From: Methylobacterium mesophilicum
Lineage (GTDB): Bacteria > Pseudomonadota > Alphaproteobacteria > Rhizobiales > Beijerinckiaceae
DNA: 49,949 bases
Direction of reading: 5' to 3'
NCBI RefSeq assembly: GCF_022179445.1
Contig: NZ_BPQU01000035.1
Span: 1-49,949 of the forward strand
A program made the position numbers and the translations under genes. Shown here one piece after another: positions 36,836 through 45,006 of the stretch. Position 1 is the stretch's first letter. Every line of letters begins with the position of its first letter. The notes beneath the pieces are model-generated. The model was not told where the DNA came from and did no database searches. It worked only from the letters and a program-made list of their open reading frames with translations.

Positions 36836-37340
36836 AGGCCGCAGCGGCTCTCCACCGGGTCGGCGGTCTCGCAGTGAGTCGGCGAAGCTCCCGCAAGATG
36901 CCCTGATCCACATCGTCCAGCACGTCGGTCGGAGCGAGCAGAGCTACGGCGTCGTCCGGCACCTCCACGGCGATGGTCGGCCCCGGCGCCAGTGATCGAG
37001 CAGAGGCCAGCCGTGCGGCGTCTCGGGCCTTAGCCTCGTCGCGGAGCTGCTGAGCCAGGACGACGGTAAGCCAGCCCTCGGCCTTGAGCTGCGCGGCGTC
37101 GTTCCGGGTCAGCCCGAGGGATTCGTCATCAATGCCACGGTCCGGGATCGACGGCATCGTGATCGGCAGGTTGCGCGACTCGATGTGCGCGTGCGCGCCT
37201 GTCGGCAGCTTCCGCTTGGGCCGGTAGCCGGGAAGCGGGGTCGGCCGCTTCGGCCGGTTCTCGGGATTCCCATACCTGAAAGCGGTGTCTCGCTTCGGCG
37301 GGCGGCCACGGCGTGCGGGAGCGGTAGCGGTAGCGGTCAT
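36834..37340 (-). CDS. Basic hypothetical protein of the replication module, 168 aa
   Basis: The N-terminus has an AT-hook-like ARRGRPPKRDTAFRYG and further basic segments (RPKRKLPTG), followed by an acidic, helical C-terminal half (LLAPTDVLDDVDQGILRELRRLT). This suggests DNA binding, but no family is recognised. ATG 37340 has GAGGA five bases upstream. A GTG at 37364 overlaps the stop of the upstream gene (GTGA), so a longer coupled form is possible. It follows the iteron-bearing gene in the same operon. Confidence 0.6.
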   Translation of the reverse strand: MTATATAPARRGRPPKRDTAFRYGNPENRPKRPTPLPGYRPKRKLPTGAHAHIESRNLPITMPSIPDRGIDDESLGLTRNDAAQLKAEGWLTVVLAQQLRDEAKARDAARLASARSLAPGPTIAVEVPDDAVALLAPTDVLDDVDQGILRELRRLTARPPTRWRAAAA

Positions 37341-37360
37341 GGTGTTCCTCATGGTCAGGG

Positions 37361-37873
37361 TCACTCGGCAGCGAGCAGCGCCCGCAAGTCAGGATCGCAC
37401 TCGGCCCAATCGGCACGAGCGGCAGAGGCGTTGAGCATCAACCCTTCCAAGACAGCCTGGAAGGCAGGGGCGGCACCGCCGGGCAGGCACGAAACCCGGT
37501 GCAGCAGTTCGGCTACCTGGGGCGAGGGCACGTAATCGGGTGCACCTGCATCATCGCCAGAGGGGTACGAAACAGGGTGCGCCTCGGTGAGCGGCGGACC
37601 GGGTACGGAAAAGGGTGCATCAGCATCAGCACCCGCCGGGTACGGAAAAGGGTGCAGCCCACGGTCCCGTTCGGCCCGGAGCCGATTTCGGCGGTGCCAG
37701 GACTTCACGGTGTTGGGGTTGAGGTCGAGCAGCCGGACCAGAGCAGCCTTGGACTGCGACCTGGGGGTGGCACCCTTGGCAGCGCGGCGAGCCCTGGCAC
37801 GAGCGGCACGGCGGGCACGGTCGAGATCCCGACTGGTCGGGGAGGTGGACGAAACGTCGTCGGCGTCGGTCAC
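37361..37873 (-). CDS. Putative HTH protein whose gene contains the iterons
   Basis: The 170-residue protein has an Arg-rich N-terminal helix (RARRAARARARRAAKG, about 20-34) and a probable helix-turn-helix at about 40-70 (SKAALVRLLDLNPNTVKSWHRRNRLRAERD). A Pro-rich linker (LHPFPYPAGADADAPF) follows, with an acidic C-terminal part. GTG 37873 is preceded by AGGGG and by a TATAAT box. The linker region is encoded by a series of five 19-bp DNA repeats read in different frames, so the gene itself may carry an origin, as lambda gene O does. This role is inferred. Confidence 0.62.
   Translation of the reverse strand: MTDADDVSSTSPTSRDLDRARRAARARARRAAKGATPRSQSKAALVRLLDLNPNTVKSWHRRNRLRAERDRGLHPFPYPAGADADAPFSVPGPPLTEAHPVSYPSGDDAGAPDYVPSPQVAELLHRVSCLPGGAAPAFQAVLEGLMLNASAARADWAECDPDLRALLAAE
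37485..37656. repeat. Five 19-bp iterons, possible replication origin
   Basis: Copies lie at 37485-37503, 37526-37544, 37563-37581, 37601-37619 and 37638-37656, with start-to-start spacing 41, 37, 38 and 37 bases. On the minus strand the last two read TGCACCCTTTTCCGTACCC exactly; the others keep TGCACC and CGT(A/G)CC with changes between. Because the spacing is not a multiple of three, the copies are translated in different frames (LHPFPYP, APFSVP, AHPVSYP), so conservation is at the DNA level. Confidence 0.78.
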
Positions 37874-37902
37874 AAGGCATATCCCCTAGATCTGCAGGGG
37901 CC

Positions 37903-37908
37903 ATTATA
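37903..37908 (-). promoter_or_regulatory. TATAAT -10 box before the iteron-bearing gene
   Basis: TATAAT on the minus strand at 37903-37908 lies about 30 bases before GTG 37873, in an AT-rich stretch. No convincing -35 box is seen at 17 bases, so activation or an extended promoter is possible. Confidence 0.45.
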
Positions 37909-38124
37909 CCACTATGTCACTGATATATCTCGGAAATCGATCTATTCCGCCGGTCTCAGAGGCATGCCGGACACGACAGGCCCGTGATCGAGGTCAGAGC
38001 CGATCCCGACCAGAGATGAGACTGAGCCGAGGTGAGAGCCACAAGCTGATCGAGGCGACGGCCATGAGGCCAGGACACCCAGAAACTAAGCCGTGAGGTA
38101 TAGCAAAGGCTAAGTCTGAGGTCC

Positions 38125-38169
38125 GGAAGGGAAGGAAGGGAAAGGAAGGGAGGAGAGACGGGGGGGAAG
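38125..38169. other. Long purine tract with four G-runs
   Basis: Bases 38125-38158 are 34 consecutive purines on the plus strand, followed by one C and ten more purines including seven Gs. Runs of GGG are spaced suitably for a G-quadruplex. The tract is in the 406-bp gap (37874-38279) between the polymerase-like gene and the iteron gene. GAGGTCAGAGCC and GAGGTGAGAGCC, 38 bases apart near 37990-38039, are further repeats in this gap; no gene is seen. Confidence 0.6.
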
Positions 38170-38279
38170 CTCCCTAGTACCTGTGGAACCAAACCGGAAA
38201 AATCATCAATGAAAACAACGACATGAGGCGCCGCGGACCGGACCCGTTTTCCGGCCGTTTTCGACCCCTCATCCGACCC

Positions 38280-39596
38280 TCAGTGGCCTCCGATCAAGGG
38301 GGCTTTGCCGATCCGCTGGAGGTAGGCGTCATGCATCGCCTCGCGCATCAGGGAGGCGTCCGACCCGGCCTTGGTGATCGCCGAATCGTGCATCGGCAGG
38401 CTGACCACGCCCCGGCTCAGGCACGCCGCTGCGGCAGCCGTCATGACCATCGACTCCTCGTACTGGAGACGGATACCAGCCCCCGTGAACAGGGTGTCGC
38501 TGATGGGGGCGTGCTTCGCCTTCAGGGCCTCAAACAGGGTCTTGGCGCCGTTCCTGTGGCCCTTGGCGATGGCATCCACCTCGGCCTGGGTCATGCGCGG
38601 CCCTCCAGCGTCGAGCTGCGCCTTGGCCGCCTGGGTGGCGAGCCGGTAGCAGAACGCGAGCAGGGCCGACTGCTCGCCGCTGGCGTTGATCAGGATCTGG
38701 GTTGCAAGCTTCGCCTCATCCCGGCCAAACGTCGGATGCGAGACCGCGTACAGATCCCCGTCGAAGTCCAAGCCGCTCAGGTGGTAGAGCATCCGAGGGT
38801 GGCAGCCGGAGAAATCGGGCTCGTCCACGAGGGCACCGTCGATCCTGATCTGACTCCGGCGCTTCATCGTGCGGTTGCTGAGCGTCTGATACGGCAGCCC
38901 GTACAGGCGCCCGCCGGCCTTCGTGGAGGCGTTGTACACCGCGTGCGCCTGAGTGCGGCGCGGATCGTAGTCCCGGCCGTCGATCATCATCGGCGCGTTC
39001 TGGGTCCAGGCCACGTCCGGCGCGTCGAGCGAGACCACGATACCGCGCATGGCCTCGTTCAGCCGTTCGATATGACGGCGCCTGCGCTCCAGCTCGCGCG
39101 TATCCGGGACCGGCATCATCTGCCCATCCGTGCCGCGCATCACGATTGGGTCGCGCAAGCCGTACACCAGGGCGACTTCGATCCCCATGAGATCGACAAG
39201 CTTCTGAGTCGGCCAGAACGTCGTCTGGATGCCCGAACCGCCTTCCATCGCCACGCCCTTCAGGACATGAACCCATCCGGCAGCGTGCAAGCTCTCCAGG
39301 GCGCCACGGACGTGTTGATACGTGTAGCCCCGGCCGACGATCCCGCTGCGCCTCACGTACCACTCCCTGCGCAGGGAAACGCTGATACGCTGTTCGGTGC
39401 CGGCCACCGACATGGCTTCCGCCAGGATAGACGCGATGGCGTGGTCACGGTCGCCATTGCCGGTCCAGGGTAGGTCTCGGTAATCGCGGAAGCATCCCGG
39501 CACCGACCACCGGAACATCATCGGGATATCGCGCTTCGCCTCTGGGTCTTCCCAAAGCGCTTGCGGGCCATTGTGACCCGTGGTATACACTTGCAT
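38280..39596 (-). CDS. Putative palm-domain polymerase / replication protein
   Basis: The 438-residue protein (from ATG 39596) resembles a family of phage and mobile-element proteins I know only as uncharacterised. Its motifs match the palm of family A / T7-type polymerases. Motif A is DFSGCHPRML with D261. The motif B-like RDEAKLATQILIN has R292, K296 and N304. Motif C is MHDSAI with H403 and D404. The N-terminal third carries a winged-helix-like part (GYTYQHVRGALESLHAAGWVHV). A TTG start at 39722 would add 42 residues but lacks support. It is probably the replication enzyme of the element; activity is inferred. Confidence 0.6.
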   Translation of the reverse strand: MQVYTTGHNGPQALWEDPEAKRDIPMMFRWSVPGCFRDYRDLPWTGNGDRDHAIASILAEAMSVAGTEQRISVSLRREWYVRRSGIVGRGYTYQHVRGALESLHAAGWVHVLKGVAMEGGSGIQTTFWPTQKLVDLMGIEVALVYGLRDPIVMRGTDGQMMPVPDTRELERRRRHIERLNEAMRGIVVSLDAPDVAWTQNAPMMIDGRDYDPRRTQAHAVYNASTKAGGRLYGLPYQTLSNRTMKRRSQIRIDGALVDEPDFSGCHPRMLYHLSGLDFDGDLYAVSHPTFGRDEAKLATQILINASGEQSALLAFCYRLATQAAKAQLDAGGPRMTQAEVDAIAKGHRNGAKTLFEALKAKHAPISDTLFTGAGIRLQYEESMVMTAAAAACLSRGVVSLPMHDSAITKAGSDASLMREAMHDAYLQRIGKAPLIGGH

Positions 39597-39973
39597 ACAA
39601 CTTCGGCGTCTCTGACCGTTGCCCGCCTGGAAGCAGTTCCGGTCGGAGGCGCCGCCCCCTTCATACTCAGGCCCCGGATTTTTCCGGTTGACCAAATTGA
39701 TCTGACGGCGTACCCTAACCAAATTCAGGCGAGCTATGCCAGTTCGATTCGATCAATCGAACGACAAGGCGTGTACCATTTTTGTTCCCAACTGTCCAAT
39801 AGGCTGCGCCTATCGTAATGGGCGTGGTCGATAGCCTTTTCCTATGATGCTCCTGAGCCATGCGCTAGACGCAGGTCTGTGCGGTTATACCCAATCAGCT
39901 ATGATCTTACCGCAGGCTGTTGCATCCAGAACACAGATCTATGTCCTGGATGCATTCTAGGTATGCGTCCTGA
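39597..39973. other. 377-bp gap with palindrome TGCATCCAG/CTGGATGCA
   Basis: TGCATCCAG (39921-39929) and CTGGATGCA (39946-39954) form a perfect 9-bp inverted repeat 20 bases after the tape-measure stop, a possible terminator or protein site. The rest is AT-rich and should contain the promoter of the polymerase-like gene. An 85-codon plus-strand frame here looks spurious. Confidence 0.5.
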
Positions 39974-42900
39974 TCAGGTCCAGGCCGGATTGAAGTCGTG
40001 ACCACGGCGGTTCATCGCGTCCTGAACATGACGCTGAACCTCGTTGGCGACCGCCTTCGGGTCCTGGGCGCCGTTGATGTGGTTCGTGACCGTCACGGTA
40101 TGACCACCGCCACCCTGACCACCGCCGCCACCGCCTGACGCGCCAGCACCTTGACGGATCGGAACGTTGGCGCCGAGACCACCGCTTGTAGGACGGGTCG
40201 GGGTCACGTCGAGTTGGCCGAGACCACCCGGCTTACCGGGGGTTGAGTCCCCGGCGCCCGCAGACTGATCGCCGATGGTCGGGGCCTTCGACTTCGTGGC
40301 GTCCTGGGCGAGGGCCTTGGTTTTCTTATCCTCGGCGGCGACCCTAGCTACGGGGTCATCCGGGCGCTCTGCCGTGATCGACGCATTGCCCTTGGAGTCG
40401 ACCTTTAAGAATGCTCGATTCCCGTTGCGCCGGTAGAAGTCCAGGGCGCGCGACCGGAATTCGCCCCACTGCTCGCGGTTAATCGCCAAGCAGCCGGCGC
40501 TGAGCATCTTTGCGGATGAGGCCGAGTGAAGTTCGATCCCATCTCGGAAACGCCCGAGCTGAGCGTCCCAGATTCTGTTGCCATTGATCCCGAGCGCCCC
40601 GTGCTGGCGACCCCATGGACCGATCGTTCCCGGAGTCAGCGGATACGTCCCGGCAGGAATGCTGCTAGCGCCACGATGGCCGCCGCTCCCGAACTGGTAG
40701 GTCCGACCGTCCATCGAAAGGTTGCCGGACATGCGCGGCACGGACCGACCGTCCGTCGTTCCCGGAGTCCCCGCGATAGAACCTCCATCCTGGCCGCCGG
40801 CAACCGTACCGGCTCGCCAACCTTCCTTATCCCTCTGAGCGTCGAGGAACTTGGACCGCTGGTCCGGGGTGAGATCCGAGAGCTTGGTATCGACACCGAC
40901 ACCGGCCGCGCGCGCCATCTGCGCCGCATAGCTAGATGGATCGTTGCCGTCGCTGCCCGGTGCGTAACGGGCGATAGCGTCTCGGATCGACAGGTTTTTG
41001 TAGCGGTCGGAGTTGAACAGTAGCGATTCCTGAGCCTTCCGCCCCGTGGCGTCGTTGGGGAACACCGCAAAGCCGCCCGCGTCTCTGCCGGTCGCACCCA
41101 TACGGCGAGCGAATGGGCCATCCTTGAGATTACCAGGGTTTGAGTTCCGCCATGCGCGGGAGCCGCCGACTCTCTGGCCGGAGGAAGCTGTACCTGTCTC
41201 GCTGCCACTGCCGCCGATGATCCCATTCCGCCGCATCCCGGTATCGCCGAGCGGACCGCCACCGTTGCTTCCGACCGTTCCAGACATTACCGACGATGAC
41301 GCTGACCGCGCCGAGTCGTGGATGGAGTCGGTGATCGCGCCACCCGCCGACTTTTTCGCCGCGTCGCCGAGCTGCTTGGCCTTGTCGAGTTGGAGCGCTT
41401 CCTGCTGAAGGCGAAGTTGCTCCTTGAGGATTTCCGTCTGGCGCTTCTGCTCGGCCGCCACCTTCTCGGCCGCACTCTGCTCTGCGGGCTTCGCCTTGGT
41501 CGGGGGATCGACCCAACCCGTGGTCGGCTGACCGTCTTTCTTTTCGCCGTCGAGCCACCGCCTGACCGGTGCTGGGACGAGTTCTTCGAGCAAGTTGCCG
41601 AGCAGGCCCTTATTGGCATCCGGCTTGAGGACGTTGAAGTACTGGGCGATCTCGGCGAGGAAGCCCACGCCGAACATCTTGCCGGCCGTTTTCCAGACCA
41701 TAGCGGCGGCACCACCAGCGGCAGCGGCAGCACCACCCCCGACGCCTGCGGCAGCCGCAGTGCCGACAGCAGCGAGACCCTGGATCGCAGCAGCGGCCCG
41801 CAGTATCCCGACCAACCCACCGAGGACGGCCAGGACTGGTGACAGTGCAGTCAGCGCCACGGACAGGGCGACGATGCGTCCCGTCCAGCGCCCGATGGTT
41901 TCGGGATCTCCCCCGGCGAAGGCACCGACGAGACCCCGGAAGGCCCCGAACACCTGCTTGATCCCTTCAGCGAACCCGCGCGCCACGGCCTTGAACGTCT
42001 CGACGCTACCGACCGACCCTTCGCCGGGCTTGCCAAACATCCCGTTCAGCATGCCGGGAATGTCTTTGAAGCCCAGCCCTTCCACGAACCCGTCCACGAG
42101 TCCCTTGATCCGATCCTTGAGTCCGCCGCCGGCCAGCTTGCGCGACCATGCGAGGAAATAATCGGAGAAGTCCGACAGGATGGGCGCAAAGACTTTCCCC
42201 ATTTCGTTAAGAATGTTCAGGGCACCGGAGCGGATACGGCCGAGTACGGTCTTGAGCTTCTGCAGGTGGAGCTTCCACACTTCCTCGATGGCGTCACGGC
42301 TCTTGGCTTCCTTCTGAAGCTTAACCGCTTCCTTGTACGTGTCGGCGCCCTGGACCATGCGGCCAAACCCGCCCATCCATTCACGTCCTGCGAAGAAGCG
42401 GGTCGCCTTTTCTTTCTTCTTGGGGTCCCTAATCTTATTGAACCGCGACATGAACTCCGGGAGGAACGCATCCGGATCGGCGCGCCTCTGCCGCTCCATA
42501 TCGCCGGCCGAGCCGTAGCCGAGCGCCGATATCAGCGAGCGCGCGTTGCGGCCTTCGTCCCCCTTCTTGCGGACCAAGTTCGGCAGCTCGATCAGCCGGG
42601 ATGCCATGTAGTCGAACAGGCGCCCGCTCTGCCCGGCTTGGTTGCCGAGCGAGGTTGAAGCCGAACCGAACGCGAGTCCGGCTTCCTGAGACATATTCAG
42701 CACTTGGGCGGCACCAGCGCCCCGCTGGAGGAAGCTGATCAACTTCTCCGGTGTCGTGCTCTGACCGGCGGCCAGGACCTGCAGGGTGTTCGCCACCGAC
42801 TTAAGACGGCCGATATCGAACTTCTCGCCCTTGGACGTGAGCAGGGTGTTGATCGTGCCGAGCGTGTCCGTGACTGTCTCGAACGGGACAGACCAAGCCT

Positions 42901-43738
42901 CGGATATCTTGGTGTTCAGCTCGGCGAACCCAGCCGCGCCTTCCTTGGGAATGCCGAGCTTGAGCGCGTCGGTGTAGGAGCGCAGTAGCTTAGCCGTGGT
43001 CACGCCGAGCTGTTCGGACAGCGGGGCCGCCCAATCGTCCCTGAGCGCTCTGGCGGCATCCTTGCTCAAGGCGCCGTAGATGCGGGCGTCGATCTCGGCC
43101 GAGTCGGTGTCCACCTCTGATCGAACGGCCCGGCGGGTGAGCCCGGCAGCGCCAGCACCAGCAGCAGCCGCAGCGACGGCCGGAGTACGGGTCAGAGCCC
43201 GGTAGCCATCCCGACCATGGCGGCCAGCGTCACTGAGATGCGAGGAGGCATCCCGGCGAGAGCGGCTTCGATCACGGTCCAGGCGGCGTTCCTCGGCGAT
43301 CCTGGCGCGGCCCGTGCGCTCGATCTCCCGTTGTGTGGCGCGCTCTTCGGCCTGTCTCTGGCGGTTGATGGCGGTGGTGAACGACAGGGCGTCTCGGAAG
43401 CGACGTTCGGCAGCCCGGCGGCCTCGCTCGACAGCCCTTGTGGCTTCGGTCTCAGCCTGCTTCCGATACCGCATCTGCATCTTGAGTACGGACAGCCGGC
43501 CTTGCTCGAGTCCGAGTGCATCCCGTAGCGAGCGGTTGTCCGTCGAGGCACCCGGTCCTGATTGACCCTTTCCCCGACCAAGCGATGACATGGCCGAAGC
43601 CACGGCCCGAGACTTCGCCACAAGCGCGTCGAGCTGGGCGTTGAGCCGACCGACTGTCTTCTCGATCCCCTCAAGCTCGGGCGTGCCGGTGGTCTTTACG
43701 TCAAAGTCTAGGTTAAGTTTGAGCTGATCGTCTGCCAT
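39974..43738 (-). CDS. Tail tape-measure protein with two cell-wall-active-like domains
   Basis: The 1254-residue protein has a charged coiled-coil N-terminus (about 1-180) and a tape-measure core (GVTTAKLLRSYTDALKLGI, about 200-560). Hydrophobic helices follow (about 640-720), then a Gln/Lys coiled coil (about 770-800). A domain with RNSNPGNL (867-871) and GGFAVFPNDATG resembles phage virion-associated lysozyme-like modules. Another region (about 1000-1095) has PAGTYPL, H1071 and SAGC with C1083, like L,D-transpeptidase/Tlde1-type folds. The C-terminus HTVTVTNHINGAQDPKAVANEVQRH is typical of tape measures. ATG 43738 was preferred over 43771. Confidence 0.87.
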   Translation of the reverse strand: MADDQLKLNLDFDVKTTGTPELEGIEKTVGRLNAQLDALVAKSRAVASAMSSLGRGKGQSGPGASTDNRSLRDALGLEQGRLSVLKMQMRYRKQAETEATRAVERGRRAAERRFRDALSFTTAINRQRQAEERATQREIERTGRARIAEERRLDRDRSRSRRDASSHLSDAGRHGRDGYRALTRTPAVAAAAAGAGAAGLTRRAVRSEVDTDSAEIDARIYGALSKDAARALRDDWAAPLSEQLGVTTAKLLRSYTDALKLGIPKEGAAGFAELNTKISEAWSVPFETVTDTLGTINTLLTSKGEKFDIGRLKSVANTLQVLAAGQSTTPEKLISFLQRGAGAAQVLNMSQEAGLAFGSASTSLGNQAGQSGRLFDYMASRLIELPNLVRKKGDEGRNARSLISALGYGSAGDMERQRRADPDAFLPEFMSRFNKIRDPKKKEKATRFFAGREWMGGFGRMVQGADTYKEAVKLQKEAKSRDAIEEVWKLHLQKLKTVLGRIRSGALNILNEMGKVFAPILSDFSDYFLAWSRKLAGGGLKDRIKGLVDGFVEGLGFKDIPGMLNGMFGKPGEGSVGSVETFKAVARGFAEGIKQVFGAFRGLVGAFAGGDPETIGRWTGRIVALSVALTALSPVLAVLGGLVGILRAAAAIQGLAAVGTAAAAGVGGGAAAAAGGAAAMVWKTAGKMFGVGFLAEIAQYFNVLKPDANKGLLGNLLEELVPAPVRRWLDGEKKDGQPTTGWVDPPTKAKPAEQSAAEKVAAEQKRQTEILKEQLRLQQEALQLDKAKQLGDAAKKSAGGAITDSIHDSARSASSSVMSGTVGSNGGGPLGDTGMRRNGIIGGSGSETGTASSGQRVGGSRAWRNSNPGNLKDGPFARRMGATGRDAGGFAVFPNDATGRKAQESLLFNSDRYKNLSIRDAIARYAPGSDGNDPSSYAAQMARAAGVGVDTKLSDLTPDQRSKFLDAQRDKEGWRAGTVAGGQDGGSIAGTPGTTDGRSVPRMSGNLSMDGRTYQFGSGGHRGASSIPAGTYPLTPGTIGPWGRQHGALGINGNRIWDAQLGRFRDGIELHSASSAKMLSAGCLAINREQWGEFRSRALDFYRRNGNRAFLKVDSKGNASITAERPDDPVARVAAEDKKTKALAQDATKSKAPTIGDQSAGAGDSTPGKPGGLGQLDVTPTRPTSGGLGANVPIRQGAGASGGGGGGQGGGGHTVTVTNHINGAQDPKAVANEVQRHVQDAMNRRGHDFNPAWT

Positions 43739-44183
43739 GGGGTTTCTTCTGAGTTGTACGCAGCAAAGCATGCGCGCCGACTGAGGATGCGGTCTGTACT
43801 TCTGCGATGATTGGAAGGGATGGTCCGGTAAGTCCGAACGAAAAACTTGATACCCGCTAGACCGATTTGTAAACCGACCTAAAAGTATTTGCGATGACAG
43901 TGTTGGGATTTAAATCGGAGCGGATTTTAATATGCAACATATGGGGGTCAACACACCCAACCCCCTAGTCACCACAAAAAAAGAGGGGGTCGTCGATTTA
44001 TGCTTGACCTATACCGTGGCCTGTGCAGCCCGTAGCCGTGTCGACTCGCAATGGAAATGGTGCAGCTATCGATTGTGCATCGCAATACGTTCGGAGGGTC
44101 GAGATACTTGTTGCAGCCGTCTCGCTGGCCTGTTACATATGATTCAACGGACGTAGAGCGTTACGCAACAGCGGGTGGACGAC
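43739..44183. other. AT-rich gap between tape-measure and recombinase genes
   Basis: This divergent gap of 445 bp has a much higher AT content than its surroundings. It holds the palindrome GATTTAAATC (43907-43916), a hairpin GGGGGT/ACCCCC (43943-43965), and an A7 run near 43976. A 74-codon plus-strand frame at 43932 has no supporting features. Promoters for both flanking genes are likely here. Confidence 0.5.
43796..43823. repeat. Flanking direct repeat, left copy
   Basis: GTAC, then TTCTGCGATGATTGGAAGGG, then ATGG. It matches 45131-45155 (GTACCTGCGATGGTTGGAAGGG then TGG) with two substitutions and three extra bases. The serine recombinase lies between the two copies, 1335 bases apart. Confidence 0.6.
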
Positions 44184-44855
44184 ATGGCCGAGGGGAAGTT
44201 CATCTCGTACCTGCGGGTCTCCACCAAGCAGCAAGGCGCAAGCGGTCTCGGGCTGGAGGGCCAGCGCAAGGCCGTCGCCGATTACCTCAACGGTGGTCGG
44301 TGGTCGGTGATCAGCGAGGTTGTCGAGGTCGAAAGCGGGAAGAATTCCGACCGACCCAAGCTGGCCGAGGCACTGAAGCTGTGCCGTGTCCACGGTGCCA
44401 CCCTCGTTGTCGCCAAGCTGGACAGGCTGGCGCGTGACGCTCACTTCCTCCTCGGGCTGTCCAAGGCTGGCGTGGAGTTCGTGGCCTGCGACATGCCGAG
44501 TGCGAACCGTATGACGGTCGGCATCATGGCTGTCGTCGCCGAGGAAGAGGCCAGGATGATTAGCACCCGCACCAAGGCGGCTCTGGCGGCTGCCAAGGCG
44601 CGGGGCGTCAAGCTTGGTGGCGATCGTGGCGCTACCATCAGCGCCGAGACTCAGGCCAAGGGTAATGCGGCCCGGCTGGCGAAGGCCAACGCTCGCGCAT
44701 CCGACCTGTCGGGGATCGTAGCCGAGATCCGTGCGGCCGGGGCGGTCTCGCTTCGTGAAATCGCCGCTGGCCTGAACGAGCGCGGTATCCCGACAGCGCG
44801 CGGTGGTGAGTGGTCGGCTGTCCAAGTCCAGCGGGTGATCGCCCGGCAGGCTTGA
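44184..44855 (+). CDS. Serine recombinase (resolvase/invertase family)
   Basis: The 223-residue protein has the N-terminal catalytic domain with nucleophile Ser13 in ISYLRVSTKQQG, then LVVAKLDRLARDAHFLLGL and MTVGIMAVVAEEEARMISTRTKAAL. The C-terminal part (about 165-220) has helix-turn-helix character (SLREIAAGLNERGIPTARGGEWSAVQVQRV), the recombinase DNA-binding domain. ATG 44184 was chosen over GTG 44175. It stands on the opposite strand inside the tail operon, flanked by imperfect direct repeats, and may have entered as a separate unit. Confidence 0.92.
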   Translation: MAEGKFISYLRVSTKQQGASGLGLEGQRKAVADYLNGGRWSVISEVVEVESGKNSDRPKLAEALKLCRVHGATLVVAKLDRLARDAHFLLGLSKAGVEFVACDMPSANRMTVGIMAVVAEEEARMISTRTKAALAAAKARGVKLGGDRGATISAETQAKGNAARLAKANARASDLSGIVAEIRAAGAVSLREIAAGLNERGIPTARGGEWSAVQVQRVIARQA

Positions 44856-44885
44856 ACAAGGTCTAGGGCAGGTCCATCTAAGGTG

Positions 44886-44932
44886 AGAGGGGCACCGACC
44901 TAGGCCCCTCTTAGGTGTTCCGAGGTCGGTGC
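44886..44932. terminator. Two overlapping alternative hairpins after the recombinase
   Basis: AGAGGGGC (44886-44893) pairs perfectly with GCCCCTCT (44904-44911). GCACCGACCT (44892-44901) pairs perfectly with AGGTCGGTGC (44923-44932). The second stem's left arm lies in the first loop and shares two bases with the first stem, so they can form a pseudoknot or exclude each other. No T-run follows. Confidence 0.55.
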
Positions 44933-45006
44933 AAGCTCCCTTCCAATGATGGATGGGGGCTATTATTTTGTCCAAACCGTAGTGTGGAAAATAAATAAAG
45001 ATCCTT

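Noticed and set aside
37563..37656. Regular repeats as a possible CRISPR array
   Set aside because: Repeats of 19 bp with 18-22 bp spacers look superficially similar, but the copies diverge, the intervals also code for protein, and no cas genes are nearby; iterons fit better.
43932..44156. A 74-codon plus-strand frame before the recombinase
   Set aside because: AT-rich gap, no ribosome binding site, no plausible domain.
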